Shown here piece by piece: positions 5,398 through 13,894 of a stretch of 14,222 bases of DNA. How positions within the stretch are numbered: the first letter of the stretch is position 1; the number at the start of each line of letters is the position of its first letter. The notes below the pieces were generated by a model. The model worked only from the letters and a program-made list of their open reading frames with translations. It was not told where the DNA came from and ran no database searches. Location: the NCBI GenBank assembly GCA_016296235.1, contig JAEDJR010000029.1, positions 1-14,222 on the forward strand, given 5' to 3'. Origin of the DNA: Oscillospiraceae bacterium. GTDB taxonomy: Bacteria; Bacillota; Clostridia; Oscillospirales; Oscillospiraceae. The translations under genes and the position numbers were made by a program.

Positions 5398-6474
5398 ATG
5401 CAACTCTTTCACTGTCCAACCAAGCTCTATCTGGGAGCAGGCGCTTTGGATGCCCTGGGCGGGATTCAGGCCCAGCGGGTTCTGGTGGTGACCGATTCCT
5501 TCTTTTCCAAAAACGGCACCGCTCTGGAAGTCGGCCGCCGGGTGCCCGGGGCGGAGGTGCGGATATTTGACAATGTGGTGCCCGACCCACCGGCCTCTCT
5601 GGCGGCGGAAGGGGCGGCCCTTTGCGCCCAATTCCGGCCCCAACTGCTGATCGCCCTGGGCGGCGGCAGCCCCATGGACTGCGCCAAGGCCATCCGCATG
5701 GCATCCGACCAGCCCATGACCTTTGTGGCCATCCCCACCACCTCCGGCAGCGGCTCGGAGATGACCTCCTTTTCCATTCTGACCCACGACGGCGTCAAGC
5801 ATCCCCTGGTGGATCCCAGCCTGCGGCCGGACGCAGCCATTCTGGACGACAGTCTCCTGAACGGTCTGCCGCCCTCTCTGATCGCCGATACGGGCATGGA
5901 TCTGCTGGCCCACTGTCTGGAGGCCCTGGCCGCTGCCGGCGCCAGCGGCTTTACCGACGCTCTGGCCTTTGAAGGGGCCCGAAGGGCATTGGCGCTGCTG
6001 CCTGCCTCCTATCAGGGCGACCGCAGCGTCCGGCTCCGGCTCCACGAGGCGGCTTCCATGGCGGGCATGGCCTTTGACAACGCCGGTCTGGGCGTCTGCC
6101 ATGCCCTGGCCCACGCCCTGGGCGGCGCGTTCCACATTCCCCACGGCCGCCTGTGCGCCATGCTGCTGCCGTCCGTTCTTTCTTACAACGCCCCGGTAGC
6201 GCAGGAGAAGTACGCCTGCCTGGCACGGCTCTGCGGTTTGCCGTCCGCCACGGACCGGCTGGCCGTGCGCAATCTCAGCGCCGCCATCGTCCGGCTGCGA
6301 AAGCAGCTGCATCTGCCGGAAACCCTGGGACAGGCCGGCGTCACCGCCGCCCAGTGGGAGGAAAAGCGGGCGCAGGTTGTAACGGCCGCCCTGGCGGACG
6401 CCTGCTGCCGGACCAATCCGGTGCCCGTCACGGAAGCAGGTCTGCTGCAATTGTGCAAGGTGGTGGCCCCATGA
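5398..6474 (+). CDS. eutG: Iron-dependent alcohol dehydrogenase, EutG/PduQ type
   Basis: A 358-residue group III (Fe-containing) alcohol dehydrogenase, expected to reduce acetaldehyde to ethanol and recycle NAD+ inside the ethanolamine microcompartment. The dinucleotide-binding GGGSPMDCAKAI lies at 88-99 and the family signature PTTSGSGSE at 113-121. The metal ligands are placed as in FucO-like enzymes: Asp168, His172, His235 and His249, in the D-x3-H, GVCHALAH and FHIPHG contexts. Length is close to that of compact family members. The start at 5398 has AAGGGGG (5383-5389) and GGAG upstream. The stop overlaps eutA in ATGA, which ties it to the eut genes and makes it the first gene of the visible operon. 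PduQ-like proteins are the nearest alternative name; the function is the same. Confidence 0.87.
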   Translation: MQLFHCPTKLYLGAGALDALGGIQAQRVLVVTDSFFSKNGTALEVGRRVPGAEVRIFDNVVPDPPASLAAEGAALCAQFRPQLLIALGGGSPMDCAKAIRMASDQPMTFVAIPTTSGSGSEMTSFSILTHDGVKHPLVDPSLRPDAAILDDSLLNGLPPSLIADTGMDLLAHCLEALAAAGASGFTDALAFEGARRALALLPASYQGDRSVRLRLHEAASMAGMAFDNAGLGVCHALAHALGGAFHIPHGRLCAMLLPSVLSYNAPVAQEKYACLARLCGLPSATDRLAVRNLSAAIVRLRKQLHLPETLGQAGVTAAQWEEKRAQVVTAALADACCRTNPVPVTEAGLLQLCKVVAP

Positions 6475-7859
6475 GCGAAGCGATGTTATCCGTGGGCATC
6501 GATCTGGGAACCACCACCACCCAGATGATCGTCTCCCGGCTGCAGGTGGAGAACACCGCCGCCCCCTTCACCATTCCGAAGATGGAAATCCGGGAGCGGG
6601 AAATTCTCTACCGCAGTCCCATCCACTTCACCCCCCTGCTGTCCGCCGATACCCTGGATGCCGAAGCCATCGGGCAGCTGATCCGGGACGAGTACGACTG
6701 GGCGGGAATCGCCCCCCAGCAGGTGCAGACCGGCGCGGTCATCATCACCGGTGAGACGGCCCGGAAGGAAAATGCCCGGCAGGTGCTCAAGGCTCTGTCG
6801 GAGCTGGCCGGAGATTTTGTGGTAGCCACCGCCGGCCCCGCCCTGGAGAGCGTTCTGGCGGCCAAGGGCGCGGGGGCGGATCAGTATGCCAAGGCCCACG
6901 GGCAATATGTGCTGCATCTGGACATCGGCGGCGGCACCTCCAATCTGGCCCTGTTCGACCCGGAGGGACATCTGGCGGACACCGGCTGTCTCAACGTGGG
7001 CGGCCGGCTGCTGAAATTCGACCACAGCGGCGCCGTCACCTACGTCTCCCCTGTCCTGGCCGGAACCCATGCGCCGTCTCCGGGGGACATTCCCACACCA
7101 GAGTCCCTGGAACCCCTTCTGGATGTTCTGATCCAGGCTCTGGAGGAAGCGGTGGGGTTCCGGCCGGCCTCGGACTGCCTCCGGCGGTTTCTCACGGACA
7201 AGGCCGTCTCCCTGCCGCCTCAGACTCCGGTGCTTTCCTTCTCCGGCGGCGTGGCCGACTGCATGGCAAACCCGGACACGCCCTGGCTCCAATACGGCGA
7301 CCTGGGGGTGCTCCTGGCAAGGGCCATCCGCCGCTCTGCGCTCTGCGGCGGCCCCTATGTTCTGGGCAAGGAGACCATCCGGGCCACGGTCATCGGCGCA
7401 GGCAGTCATGCCACGGAGCTGTCCGGCAGCACCATCGCCTACGGCGGCGTCTCCTTTCCCCTCCAGAACCTGCCGGTGGCCTCCCTGTCCGACCGGGAGG
7501 CAGCATACGCGGCGCCGCAGTTGGGGGAAACCGTCCGGAACAAGCTGGCGCTGTTCGGGGATGAGCCGGCGGCTCTGGCTCTGCGGGGACTGGCAAACCC
7601 ATCCTATGCCGACGTTTCCCGTCTGGCGGACGGCATCGCTGCCGGCGTCGGCTCCAACCGGCAGCCGGTGGTGGTCGCTCTGGAGCAGGACATGGGCAAG
7701 GCCCTGGGGCAGGCATTACGGCTGCGTCTGGGGCCGCAGACCCGGCTGGTCTGCCTGGACGGGCTCCACATCCCCGAGGGCAGCTATCTGGACATCGCCG
7801 CCCCCATCGGCAGCGGCGCCGCATTGCCCGTCGTCATCAAAACACTGGCATTCCAATGA
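6471..7859 (+). CDS. eutA: Ethanolamine ammonia-lyase reactivating factor EutA
   Basis: A 462-residue ASKHA-fold (Hsp70/actin-like) ATPase that exchanges damaged or inactive cobalamin out of EutBC so that fresh AdoCbl can bind. The phosphate-1 loop is GIDLGTTTTQ (9-18) and the phosphate-2 loop is LDIGGGTSNLALF (150-162). A third glycine-rich segment, VIGAGSHATELSG, is the adenosine-side motif typical of EutA. Length matches the family (about 460-475). The ATG at 6471 overlaps the eutG stop; longer readings in this frame run antiphase through eutG and are rejected. It is followed after 42 nt by eutB, the usual order. Confidence 0.94.
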   Translation: MSEAMLSVGIDLGTTTTQMIVSRLQVENTAAPFTIPKMEIREREILYRSPIHFTPLLSADTLDAEAIGQLIRDEYDWAGIAPQQVQTGAVIITGETARKENARQVLKALSELAGDFVVATAGPALESVLAAKGAGADQYAKAHGQYVLHLDIGGGTSNLALFDPEGHLADTGCLNVGGRLLKFDHSGAVTYVSPVLAGTHAPSPGDIPTPESLEPLLDVLIQALEEAVGFRPASDCLRRFLTDKAVSLPPQTPVLSFSGGVADCMANPDTPWLQYGDLGVLLARAIRRSALCGGPYVLGKETIRATVIGAGSHATELSGSTIAYGGVSFPLQNLPVASLSDREAAYAAPQLGETVRNKLALFGDEPAALALRGLANPSYADVSRLADGIAAGVGSNRQPVVVALEQDMGKALGQALRLRLGPQTRLVCLDGLHIPEGSYLDIAAPIGSGAALPVVIKTLAFQ

Positions 7860-7887
7860 ATCTCTCTTCCGGTTCAATATCCATTGC

Positions 7888-7904
7888 AAGGAGGCTTTTT
7901 CTTG
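7888..7904 (+). promoter_or_regulatory. Shine-Dalgarno and TTG start deciding eutB
   Basis: AAGGAGG (7888-7894) stands 7 nt before TTG (7902-7904). Initiating there gives MILKTQLFGHTY, the family N-terminus. An upstream in-frame TTG at 7884 would place the Shine-Dalgarno inside the coding region. There is no ATG in a suitable place. Confidence 0.88.
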
Positions 7905-9281
7905 ATCTTAAAAACCCAACTCTTCGGCCATACCTACGCGTTCTCCTCCATCAAGGAGGTTCTGGCCAAGGCCAACGAGGAAAAATCCGGTGACAAACTG
8001 GCCGGTATCGCGGCGGAAAACGCCGAAGAGCGCATTGCCGCCAAAGCCGTGCTGGCGGAGCTGACCCTAGCGGACCTGCGGGAGAATCCCGTGGTTCCCT
8101 ACGAAGAAGACGAGGTCACCCGCATCATCCAGGACGATCTCAACGAGCCGGTCTATCAGAGCGTCAAAGGCTGGACCGTCTCCCAGCTGCGGGAATGGCT
8201 TTTGTCCGAGGACACCACGGAAGCCCAGATCCGCCATGTCTCCCGGGGTCTGACCTCCGAGATGATTGCCGCCGTGTGCAAGCTCATGAGCAACCTGGAT
8301 CTGATCTACGCGGCGTCCAAAATCCGCATCACCGCCCACTGCAACACCACCATCGGCCTGCCCGGCACCCTCAGCTGCCGCCTGCAGCCCAACCACACCA
8401 CCGACGATCCCGACGGCATTCTGGCCTCTCTGGCAGAGGGACTGAGCTTCGGCGCAGGCGACGCGGTCCTGGGTCTGAACCCGGTGACGGACTCCGTGGA
8501 GCGGCTGAGCCAGATTCTCCGGCTGTTCGACAACATGAAGCAGCGCTGGGAGATTCCCACCCAGATCTGCGTCCTGGGCCATGTGACCACGCAGATGGAC
8601 GCCATCCAAAAGGGTGCGCCGGCGGATCTGATCTTCCAGTCCATCGCCGGCAGCCAGAAAGGCAACGAGGCCTTCGGCATCACCGGCGGACTTCTGGAGG
8701 AGGCCCGGCAGCTGGCGCTGCACCAGGGCACTGCCACCGGCCCCAACGTCATGTATTTTGAGACCGGCCAGGGCTCGGAGCTGTCCTCCGAGGCCCACCA
8801 CGGCGCCGACCAGGTGACCATGGAGGCCCGGTGCTACGGCTTTGCCCGGCGCTATCAGCCCTTCCTGGTGAACACCGTGGTGGGCTTCATCGGTCCGGAG
8901 TATCTCTACGACGCCCGGCAGGTCATTCGTGCCGGTCTGGAGGATCACTTTATGGGCAAGCTGTCCGGCATTCCCATGGGCTGCGACGCCTGCTACACCA
9001 ATCATATGAAGGCCGACCAGAACGACATCGAGAACCTGGCCGCCCTGCTGACAGCCGCCGGCTGCAACTATTTCATGGGCATTCCCCACGGGGACGATAT
9101 CATGCTCAACTACCAGACCACCGGCTTCCGGGATACGGCTGCTCTGCGGGAGATTTTCGGTCTGACGGCCATTGCCCCCTTCCAGCGCTGGCTGGAACAG
9201 ATGGGCTTTGTGGAAAACGGAAAGCTGACGCCCAAGGCCGGCGACGGCTCTGTGCTGCTGAAGGAGGCGCGCCATGGATAA
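7902..9281 (+). CDS. eutB: Ethanolamine ammonia-lyase large subunit EutB
   Basis: A 459-residue TIM-barrel catalytic subunit of the AdoCbl-dependent enzyme that splits ethanolamine into acetaldehyde and ammonia. With the TTG start, the residues reported at the E. coli active site fall at identical numbers: Arg160 and Gln162 (in CRLQPNH), Asn193 (GLNP), Glu287 (YFETGQG) and Asp362 (MGCDACYTNH). This supports both an intact enzyme and the start choice. Length is close to E. coli EutB (453). The 3' end overlaps eutC by 8 nt. Nothing is truncated or frameshifted. The TTG start is unusual for the core enzyme of the operon. Confidence 0.97.
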   Translation: MILKTQLFGHTYAFSSIKEVLAKANEEKSGDKLAGIAAENAEERIAAKAVLAELTLADLRENPVVPYEEDEVTRIIQDDLNEPVYQSVKGWTVSQLREWLLSEDTTEAQIRHVSRGLTSEMIAAVCKLMSNLDLIYAASKIRITAHCNTTIGLPGTLSCRLQPNHTTDDPDGILASLAEGLSFGAGDAVLGLNPVTDSVERLSQILRLFDNMKQRWEIPTQICVLGHVTTQMDAIQKGAPADLIFQSIAGSQKGNEAFGITGGLLEEARQLALHQGTATGPNVMYFETGQGSELSSEAHHGADQVTMEARCYGFARRYQPFLVNTVVGFIGPEYLYDARQVIRAGLEDHFMGKLSGIPMGCDACYTNHMKADQNDIENLAALLTAAGCNYFMGIPHGDDIMLNYQTTGFRDTAALREIFGLTAIAPFQRWLEQMGFVENGKLTPKAGDGSVLLKEARHG

Positions 9282-10128
9282 ACAGGAACTGAAACAGATG
9301 GTGGCCCAGCTGCTGCGGGAGCTGGAACAGCCCGTGGAGCCCGCTCCGGTTCCGTCCCGGGACAGCGGGGAAAGCCTGCCGGATCTGACCAAGCTGGATC
9401 TGCGGCAGGAATACCTGGTGGAGCATCCGGAAAACGGAGAAGCCTTTCTGCGCCTGAAGCGCAAAACCCCGGCCCGTCTGGGCCTGGGCCGCTGCGGCGC
9501 CCGGTACAAAACTCTCTCCATGCTGCGCTTCCGGGCCGATCACGCCGCCGCCCAGGACAGCGTCTTTTCCCTGGTGGACCGGTCGTTTTATCAGAACAAC
9601 GATCTTCCCTTTGTCCAGACCATGTGCAAGGACAAGGATCAATATCTCACCCGGCCGGATCTGGGCCGGAAATTCGACCAGAAGAACCAGGATCTGATCC
9701 GCCGGGTCTGCGGGCAGAATCCCCGGGTTCTGCTGGTCATCGGCGACGGGCTTTCCTCCAACGCCATCACGGCCAACGCCATGGACTGCACTGCCGCCAT
9801 CCGGCAGGGTCTCAAATCCTACGGCATCGAGCCGGGCAAAAGCCTGTTTATCCAGTACGCCCGGGTGGGCTCCATGGATCACATCGGCCAGCTGACCGGT
9901 GCGGAGCTGATCTGTATGCTGGTGGGAGAGCGGCCGGGCCTGGCCACCAGCGAGTCCATGTCGGCCTATATCACCTACAAGCCCTATCCCGGCATTCCGG
10001 AATCCAAGCGCACCGTGGTGTCCAACATCCACAGGCAGGGTACGCCCGCCGTGGAGGCAGGTGCCCACATCGCGGAGCTGATGCACACCATGCTGGAGAA
10101 AAAAGCCTCCGGCATTGATCTGAGGTGA
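9274..10128 (+). CDS. eutC: Ethanolamine ammonia-lyase small subunit EutC
   Basis: A 284-residue subunit that binds cobalamin together with EutB. Recognisable family segments include LGLGRCGARYKT, a DRSFYQNNDLP stretch, LLVIGDGLSSNAI with the nucleotide-loop contacts, ARVGSMDHIG, and GERPGLATSESMSAY. Residues 1-17 (MDKQELKQMVAQLLREL) can form an amphipathic helix and are followed by a Pro-rich linker. The E. coli EutC N-terminus has been described as a microcompartment-targeting sequence, and this looks equivalent. The start at 9274 has AAGGAGG (9261-9267) six nucleotides upstream, inside eutB. Slightly shorter than the E. coli protein (295). Confidence 0.95.
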   Translation: MDKQELKQMVAQLLRELEQPVEPAPVPSRDSGESLPDLTKLDLRQEYLVEHPENGEAFLRLKRKTPARLGLGRCGARYKTLSMLRFRADHAAAQDSVFSLVDRSFYQNNDLPFVQTMCKDKDQYLTRPDLGRKFDQKNQDLIRRVCGQNPRVLLVIGDGLSSNAITANAMDCTAAIRQGLKSYGIEPGKSLFIQYARVGSMDHIGQLTGAELICMLVGERPGLATSESMSAYITYKPYPGIPESKRTVVSNIHRQGTPAVEAGAHIAELMHTMLEKKASGIDLR

Positions 10129-10132
10129 CGCC

Positions 10133-10795
10133 ATGATCGGAGAAACACTGCCTGTCCGCATTCTGACCCTGCGTCTGATTCCCAATGTAAGCCCCGGTCT
10201 GGCACAGGCCCTGGGGCTGCGGGACAACTGCCGCGCCATTGGCCTGATTTCCACCGACAGCGACGACATGACCTATATCGCCCTGGACGAGGCCACCAAG
10301 ACCTCCAATGTGGAGGTGCTCTACGCCAGGAGTCTCTATGCCGGCGCAGCCAACGCCTCCACCGGTCTGGCCGGAGAGGTCATCGGCATCCTGGCAGGCC
10401 CCACCCCGGCAGAAGTCGCCAGCGGCCTGCGGGGCGCTGAAGCCTTTCTGGAAAGCGGCGCGGGCTTCCGGACGGCCAACGAAGCAGGAAATGTGGTCTA
10501 TCTGGCCCACTGCGTCTCCCGCACCGGCAGCTACCTGTCCGGGGTGGCCCATGTGCCCGTGGGGCAGGCCATTGCCTATCTGATTGCGCCGCCGGTGGAG
10601 GCCATCGTGGGGTTGGATGCGGCCCTGAAGGCGTCGGACGTGGAGCTGACGCAGTTCTTTGAGCCGCCCACGGAGACCAACTTTGCCGGTGGCCTGCTGA
10701 CGGGTACCCAGAGCGCCTGCCGGGCCGCCTGCGACGCCTTTGCCGAAGCGGTGACAGACCTGGCCCGGCAGCCGAAGGATTTGGGAGGAATGTAA
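10133..10795 (+). CDS. eutL: Microcompartment shell protein EutL (tandem BMC, trimeric)
   Basis: A 220-residue shell protein of the circularly permuted tandem-BMC type; trimers form pseudohexameric facets with a gated pore. The two halves are visible: about 1-105 (LTLRLIPNVSPGLAQALGL through VIGILAGPTPAEV) and about 115-210 (VVYLAHCVSRTGSYL through EAIVGLDAALKASDV). Asp45, Glu82 and Phe112 sit close to positions I recall as ethanolamine contacts in solved EutL structures; this is from memory and needs alignment. Length equals the family norm (about 217-220). The start has GAGGTGA just upstream, 4 nt after the eutC stop. The stop abuts the eutE start without a gap. Confidence 0.95.
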   Translation: MIGETLPVRILTLRLIPNVSPGLAQALGLRDNCRAIGLISTDSDDMTYIALDEATKTSNVEVLYARSLYAGAANASTGLAGEVIGILAGPTPAEVASGLRGAEAFLESGAGFRTANEAGNVVYLAHCVSRTGSYLSGVAHVPVGQAIAYLIAPPVEAIVGLDAALKASDVELTQFFEPPTETNFAGGLLTGTQSACRAACDAFAEAVTDLARQPKDLGGM

Positions 10796-12241
10796 ATGGA
10801 ACTGGCAAAAGATCTGAAAAGCCGCCAGGAGGTTCGGGATCTGGTGGAAGCGGCCGCAGAAGCCCAGAAGGTTCTGCGAACCCTGAACCAGGACGCCATC
10901 GACCGGATTGTCCTGGCCATGGCCCAGGCGGGTCAACGCCATGCCCGGGAGCTGGCGGAGCAGGCCCAGGCAGAAACGGGCTTCGGCAGCGTGCCGGACA
11001 AGGTCATTAAAAATGAATTCGCCTCCAAAACCCTGTGGGAGGCCGTCAAGGATCTGAAAACCGTGGGCATCCTGCGAAAAGACCCGGAACAACAGGTCTG
11101 GGACGTGGGCGTGCCCGTGGGCGTCATCGCCGGCATCGCGCCCTCCACCAATCCCACCTCCACGGTGATCTACAAATCCATGATCGCCCTGAAGGGCGGC
11201 AACACCATCGTATTTTCGCCCCATCCGGGGGCAAAGGCCTGCTCCCTGCGGGCGGCACAGCTCATGGCCCAGGCCGCAGAGTCCGCCGGCTGCCCCAAGG
11301 GGGCCATCGGCTGCATCAGCATCCCCACCATGGACGCCGTGGACGAGCTCATGAAGCATCCCAAGGTCAAGCTGATCCTGGCCACCGGCGGTGGAGCCAT
11401 GGTGCGGGCGGCCTATTCCTCCGGCACCCCGGCCATCGGCGTGGGGGCCGGCAACGGTCCGGCCTACCTGCATCCCGGCTGTGACCTCAGGCAGGCCGTG
11501 GCGGACATCATCCGCTCTAAAACCTTTGACAACGGCACCGTCTGCGCCTCGGAGCAGAGCATCATTCTGGAATCGTCCAACGCCAAAGCGGCGGAGGCCG
11601 AGCTGGTGCGCCAGGGCTGCTGCATCCTCAGCGAAGCAGACGGAAAGAAGCTGGCTGCCCACCTGTTCCGCAGCAACGGAACCATGAACCCCAAGCTGGT
11701 GGGAAAACCGGCGTCGGAAATCGCCCAACTGGCCGGTCTCGACGCCTCCGCCCGGCAGGCAAAGGTGCTGATTGCCCGGGAACGGGGCGCCGGCGCGGAA
11801 TTCCCCTATTCCATGGAAAAGCTCTGCCCGGTGCTGGGACTATATGTGGTGGAAAATCAGGATCAGGCCCTTACCCTGGCCTGCGAGATTCTGAACCACG
11901 AGGGCAGCGGCCACACCTTTGTGATCCACGCCAAAGACGAAGCCGTCATCCGCCGCTTTGCCCTGGAGGTGCCCGTATCCCGGTTCCTGGTCAACACCCC
12001 GGCGGCCCTGGGCGGCATCGGCGCCACCACCGGCCTCTTCCCTGCCCTGACTCTGGGCTGCGGCGCCGTCGGCGGCAGCTCCTCCAGCAACAACATCGGC
12101 CCCCTGGATCTGATTAACATCCGCCGGGTGGCCTGGGGGCATAAGAACGACGCCCCGGCGCATACTAACGCTGTACTCCCCAAAGCAGACGACCAGCTGG
12201 TGGAGCTGCTGACGCAAAAGCTGCTGCAAAAGCTGATGTAA
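10796..12241 (+). CDS. eutE: CoA-acylating acetaldehyde dehydrogenase EutE
   Basis: A 481-residue aldehyde dehydrogenase that converts acetaldehyde, CoA and NAD+ to acetyl-CoA inside the microcompartment. The catalytic Cys250 lies in FDNGTVCASEQ, the signature of acylating enzymes, with IAPSTNPTST (113-122) and the nucleotide-binding LATGGGAMVRAAY near 195-207. The last 19 residues (463-481, KADDQLVELLTQKLLQKLM) form a Leu-rich amphipathic helix after a flexible stretch. They may be a C-terminal encapsulation peptide. I see no clear N-terminal one: the first 30 residues belong to the dehydrogenase domain. The start abuts the eutL stop, with GGGAGG (10783-10788) upstream. It shares NAD(H) and CoA recycling with EutG and PduL. 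Confidence 0.95.
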   Translation: MELAKDLKSRQEVRDLVEAAAEAQKVLRTLNQDAIDRIVLAMAQAGQRHARELAEQAQAETGFGSVPDKVIKNEFASKTLWEAVKDLKTVGILRKDPEQQVWDVGVPVGVIAGIAPSTNPTSTVIYKSMIALKGGNTIVFSPHPGAKACSLRAAQLMAQAAESAGCPKGAIGCISIPTMDAVDELMKHPKVKLILATGGGAMVRAAYSSGTPAIGVGAGNGPAYLHPGCDLRQAVADIIRSKTFDNGTVCASEQSIILESSNAKAAEAELVRQGCCILSEADGKKLAAHLFRSNGTMNPKLVGKPASEIAQLAGLDASARQAKVLIARERGAGAEFPYSMEKLCPVLGLYVVENQDQALTLACEILNHEGSGHTFVIHAKDEAVIRRFALEVPVSRFLVNTPAALGGIGATTGLFPALTLGCGAVGGSSSSNNIGPLDLINIRRVAWGHKNDAPAHTNAVLPKADDQLVELLTQKLLQKLM

Positions 12242-12271
12242 TTCAAATCATACGATAGGAGCTGGAAACAA

Positions 12272-12580
12272 ATGATCAATACCAACGCATTGGGCATGGT
12301 GGAGACCAAAGGTCTGGTGGGGGCCATCGAGGCCGCCGACGCCATGGTAAAATCCGCCAACGTGAATCTGGTGGGCAAGGAGCAGGTGGGCGGCGGTCTG
12401 GTGACCGTCATGGTCCGGGGCGATGTGGGCGCGGTCAAGGCTGCCACCGACGCCGGCGCCGCTGCCGCGGAAAAAGTGGGCGAGCTGATTTCCGTCCATG
12501 TGATTCCCCGGCCCCACGCCGAAGTGGACGCCATTCTCCCCAAGGGCAAACCGGGCCAGGCCCCTGAACCCAAGGCCTGA
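12272..12580 (+). CDS. eutM: Microcompartment hexameric shell protein EutM (BMC-H)
   Basis: A 102-residue single BMC-domain protein; hexamers tile the shell facets. The sequence is close to E. coli EutM throughout: ALGMVETKGLVGAIEAADAM, then LVGKEQVGGGLVTVMVRGDV carrying the pore-loop glycines, then AATDAGAAAAEKVGEL and SVHVIPRPH. The C-terminal tail is slightly different and Pro-rich. The start at 12272 has AGGAG (12257-12261) 10 nt upstream and is separated from eutE by 30 nt, the second largest spacing in the operon after eutA-eutB. A separate strong Shine-Dalgarno makes sense for a shell protein needed in bulk. Confidence 0.96.
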   Translation: MINTNALGMVETKGLVGAIEAADAMVKSANVNLVGKEQVGGGLVTVMVRGDVGAVKAATDAGAAAAEKVGELISVHVIPRPHAEVDAILPKGKPGQAPEPKA

Positions 12581-12582
12581 CC

Positions 12583-13299
12583 ATGGCAGTCTATACCCAG
12601 GACAGCGTCCGGGCCAACGTGCGGGTGCGGGACGGCAAGCGGGTGTTCTACCTGGCCCCGGGAGATCACCTGACGCCCTCGGCCCGGGAATGGCTGCACC
12701 AGGATCAGGTGGAGATTCTGCCGGCCAGTCTGGCCAAGCCCACGGTCTATCATACCCCCGCCGGCGGAACCCTGACGGAAAAGCCGGAGCACATGACCCA
12801 TCTGCGGGCGGATGTGCTGGTGCCGAAGAACCATCCGCGGATCATCTTCCGGGGCCTGGTGGATGAACTGGAGGCAGAGCTGCTTCTGGCCGGACGTCTG
12901 GCTCTGGACGAGGGCCGCGCGGAGACCGCCGGGCAGCTGGAGGAAATCCTGCAGGCCGTCCGGAACCTCATCCGCTGCGACGTGCTGGAGGAGCCGGTCA
13001 GGCAGGAGACCCTCTGCGGTCTGACCCCGGAGCAGCTGCGGGAGCAGAGCCACTTCCCCCAGAAGTATTTTGACCTGCCCCACTTTATGCCCGCAGCCTC
13101 CGACAGCCGGATGCTGCTGACCCTGAACCGTCTGCGCACCCAGGTGCGAAAAACGGAGCTGGCGGCCTACGAGGCGTTCCGGGACCGGGACGGCGTCTGC
13201 ACCCGTCCCGATCTGCTGCTGGTACTCAACCGGCTCAGCAGCCTGTTCTGGATTTTGATGATCCGCATGAAAAAGGAGGACACACCCCATGTCTCTTGA
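12583..13299 (+). CDS. eutT: EutT-type cobalamin adenosyltransferase
   Basis: A 238-residue protein matching the Firmicutes EutT family, which transfers adenosyl from ATP to cob(I)alamin to supply AdoCbl to EutBC. Seen: an N-terminal strand region with APGDHLTPSAREWL (about 25-38); MTHLRADVLVPKNHPRIIFRGLVDELEAE (71-99), which is the family hallmark; a helical C-terminal half; and FDLPHFMPAASDSRMLLTLNRLR near 165-187. The HX11CCX2C metal motif known from Salmonella EutT is absent: the region around His70-His84 has no cysteines. This may be a non-ferrous variant, as I recall for Listeria. The start lies 2 nt after eutM with only a weak AAGG upstream, so translation probably depends on eutM. The end overlaps pduL by 11 nt. 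Confidence 0.85.
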   Translation: MAVYTQDSVRANVRVRDGKRVFYLAPGDHLTPSAREWLHQDQVEILPASLAKPTVYHTPAGGTLTEKPEHMTHLRADVLVPKNHPRIIFRGLVDELEAELLLAGRLALDEGRAETAGQLEEILQAVRNLIRCDVLEEPVRQETLCGLTPEQLREQSHFPQKYFDLPHFMPAASDSRMLLTLNRLRTQVRKTELAAYEAFRDRDGVCTRPDLLLVLNRLSSLFWILMIRMKKEDTPHVS

Positions 13300-13894
13300 A
13301 CTGGAACAGCTTGCGGAGCAGCTGCAGCGGCGGCTGTTCGTGGAGCTGGAGGCCTCGGGCCGCCATGTCCATGTAACCCGGGAGCAGGCCCAGGTTCTTT
13401 TCGGCCACGACCTGACGCCGGAACGGCCTCTGTCCCAGCCGGGACAGTATCTGGCGGCGGAGCGGGTCACCATCGCCGGCCCCAAGGGGAAGCAGGACGG
13501 CGTGGCGGTGCTGGGCCCCTGCCGTTCCCAGGCTCAGGTGGAGATTTCTCTGACCGACGCCAGGGTTCTGGGCATTACGCCCCCCGTGCGGCTGTCCGGC
13601 GACGTGGCAGGAACCCCCGGCGTCACGCTCATCGGCCCCCAGGGCACTCTGTCCCTGCCCCAGGGCGTCATGGCCGCCCAACGGCACATCCACATGTCCC
13701 CGGAGGACGCGGCCCTGCAGAACGTGGCCGACGGAGATGTGGTACGGCTGAAGGCCCTCACCGGCCGCCCGGTGGTTTTTGAAGACGTGGCCGTCCGGGT
13801 CAGCCCCAGCTTCCGGACCTACGCCCATCTGGATTACGATGAGGCCAACGCCTGCGGCTTTCAAAAAGGCGATCTGGGGATGATTCTCCGATGA
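13289..13894 (+). CDS. pduL: PduL-type phosphotransacylase (EutD role)
   Basis: A 201-residue enzyme of the PduL fold, unrelated to classical Pta. It converts acetyl-CoA and phosphate to acetyl phosphate and CoA, feeding ATP synthesis and recycling CoA in the microcompartment. The metal-site residues are visible as GRHVHVT (His26, His28), Glu85 in QVEISLTDAR, QRHIHMS (His133, His135) and YAHLDYDEANA (His180), the two-zinc arrangement known for PduL. Residues 1-20 (MSLELEQLAEQLQRRLFVEL) look like an N-terminal encapsulation peptide. The start at 13289 has AAGGAGG (13273-13279) nine nucleotides upstream. In eut operons of Firmicutes it takes the place of EutD and is often given that name. The stop overlaps the next start in ATGA. 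Confidence 0.94.
   Translation: MSLELEQLAEQLQRRLFVELEASGRHVHVTREQAQVLFGHDLTPERPLSQPGQYLAAERVTIAGPKGKQDGVAVLGPCRSQAQVEISLTDARVLGITPPVRLSGDVAGTPGVTLIGPQGTLSLPQGVMAAQRHIHMSPEDAALQNVADGDVVRLKALTGRPVVFEDVAVRVSPSFRTYAHLDYDEANACGFQKGDLGMILR

Noticed and set aside
5301..5570. Small plus-strand open frame of 89 codons before and overlapping eutG
   Set aside because: No good ribosome-binding site; it overlaps eutG out of frame, has no recognisable domain, and crosses the 13-bp repeat.
5326..6450. Long minus-strand open frames opposite eutG, and similar ones opposite eutB, eutE and eutM-pduL
   Set aside because: These are antisense shadows of high-GC coding regions: Gly/Gln/His-rich low-complexity translations, no ribosome-binding sites and no motifs, while the opposite strand encodes clear enzymes.
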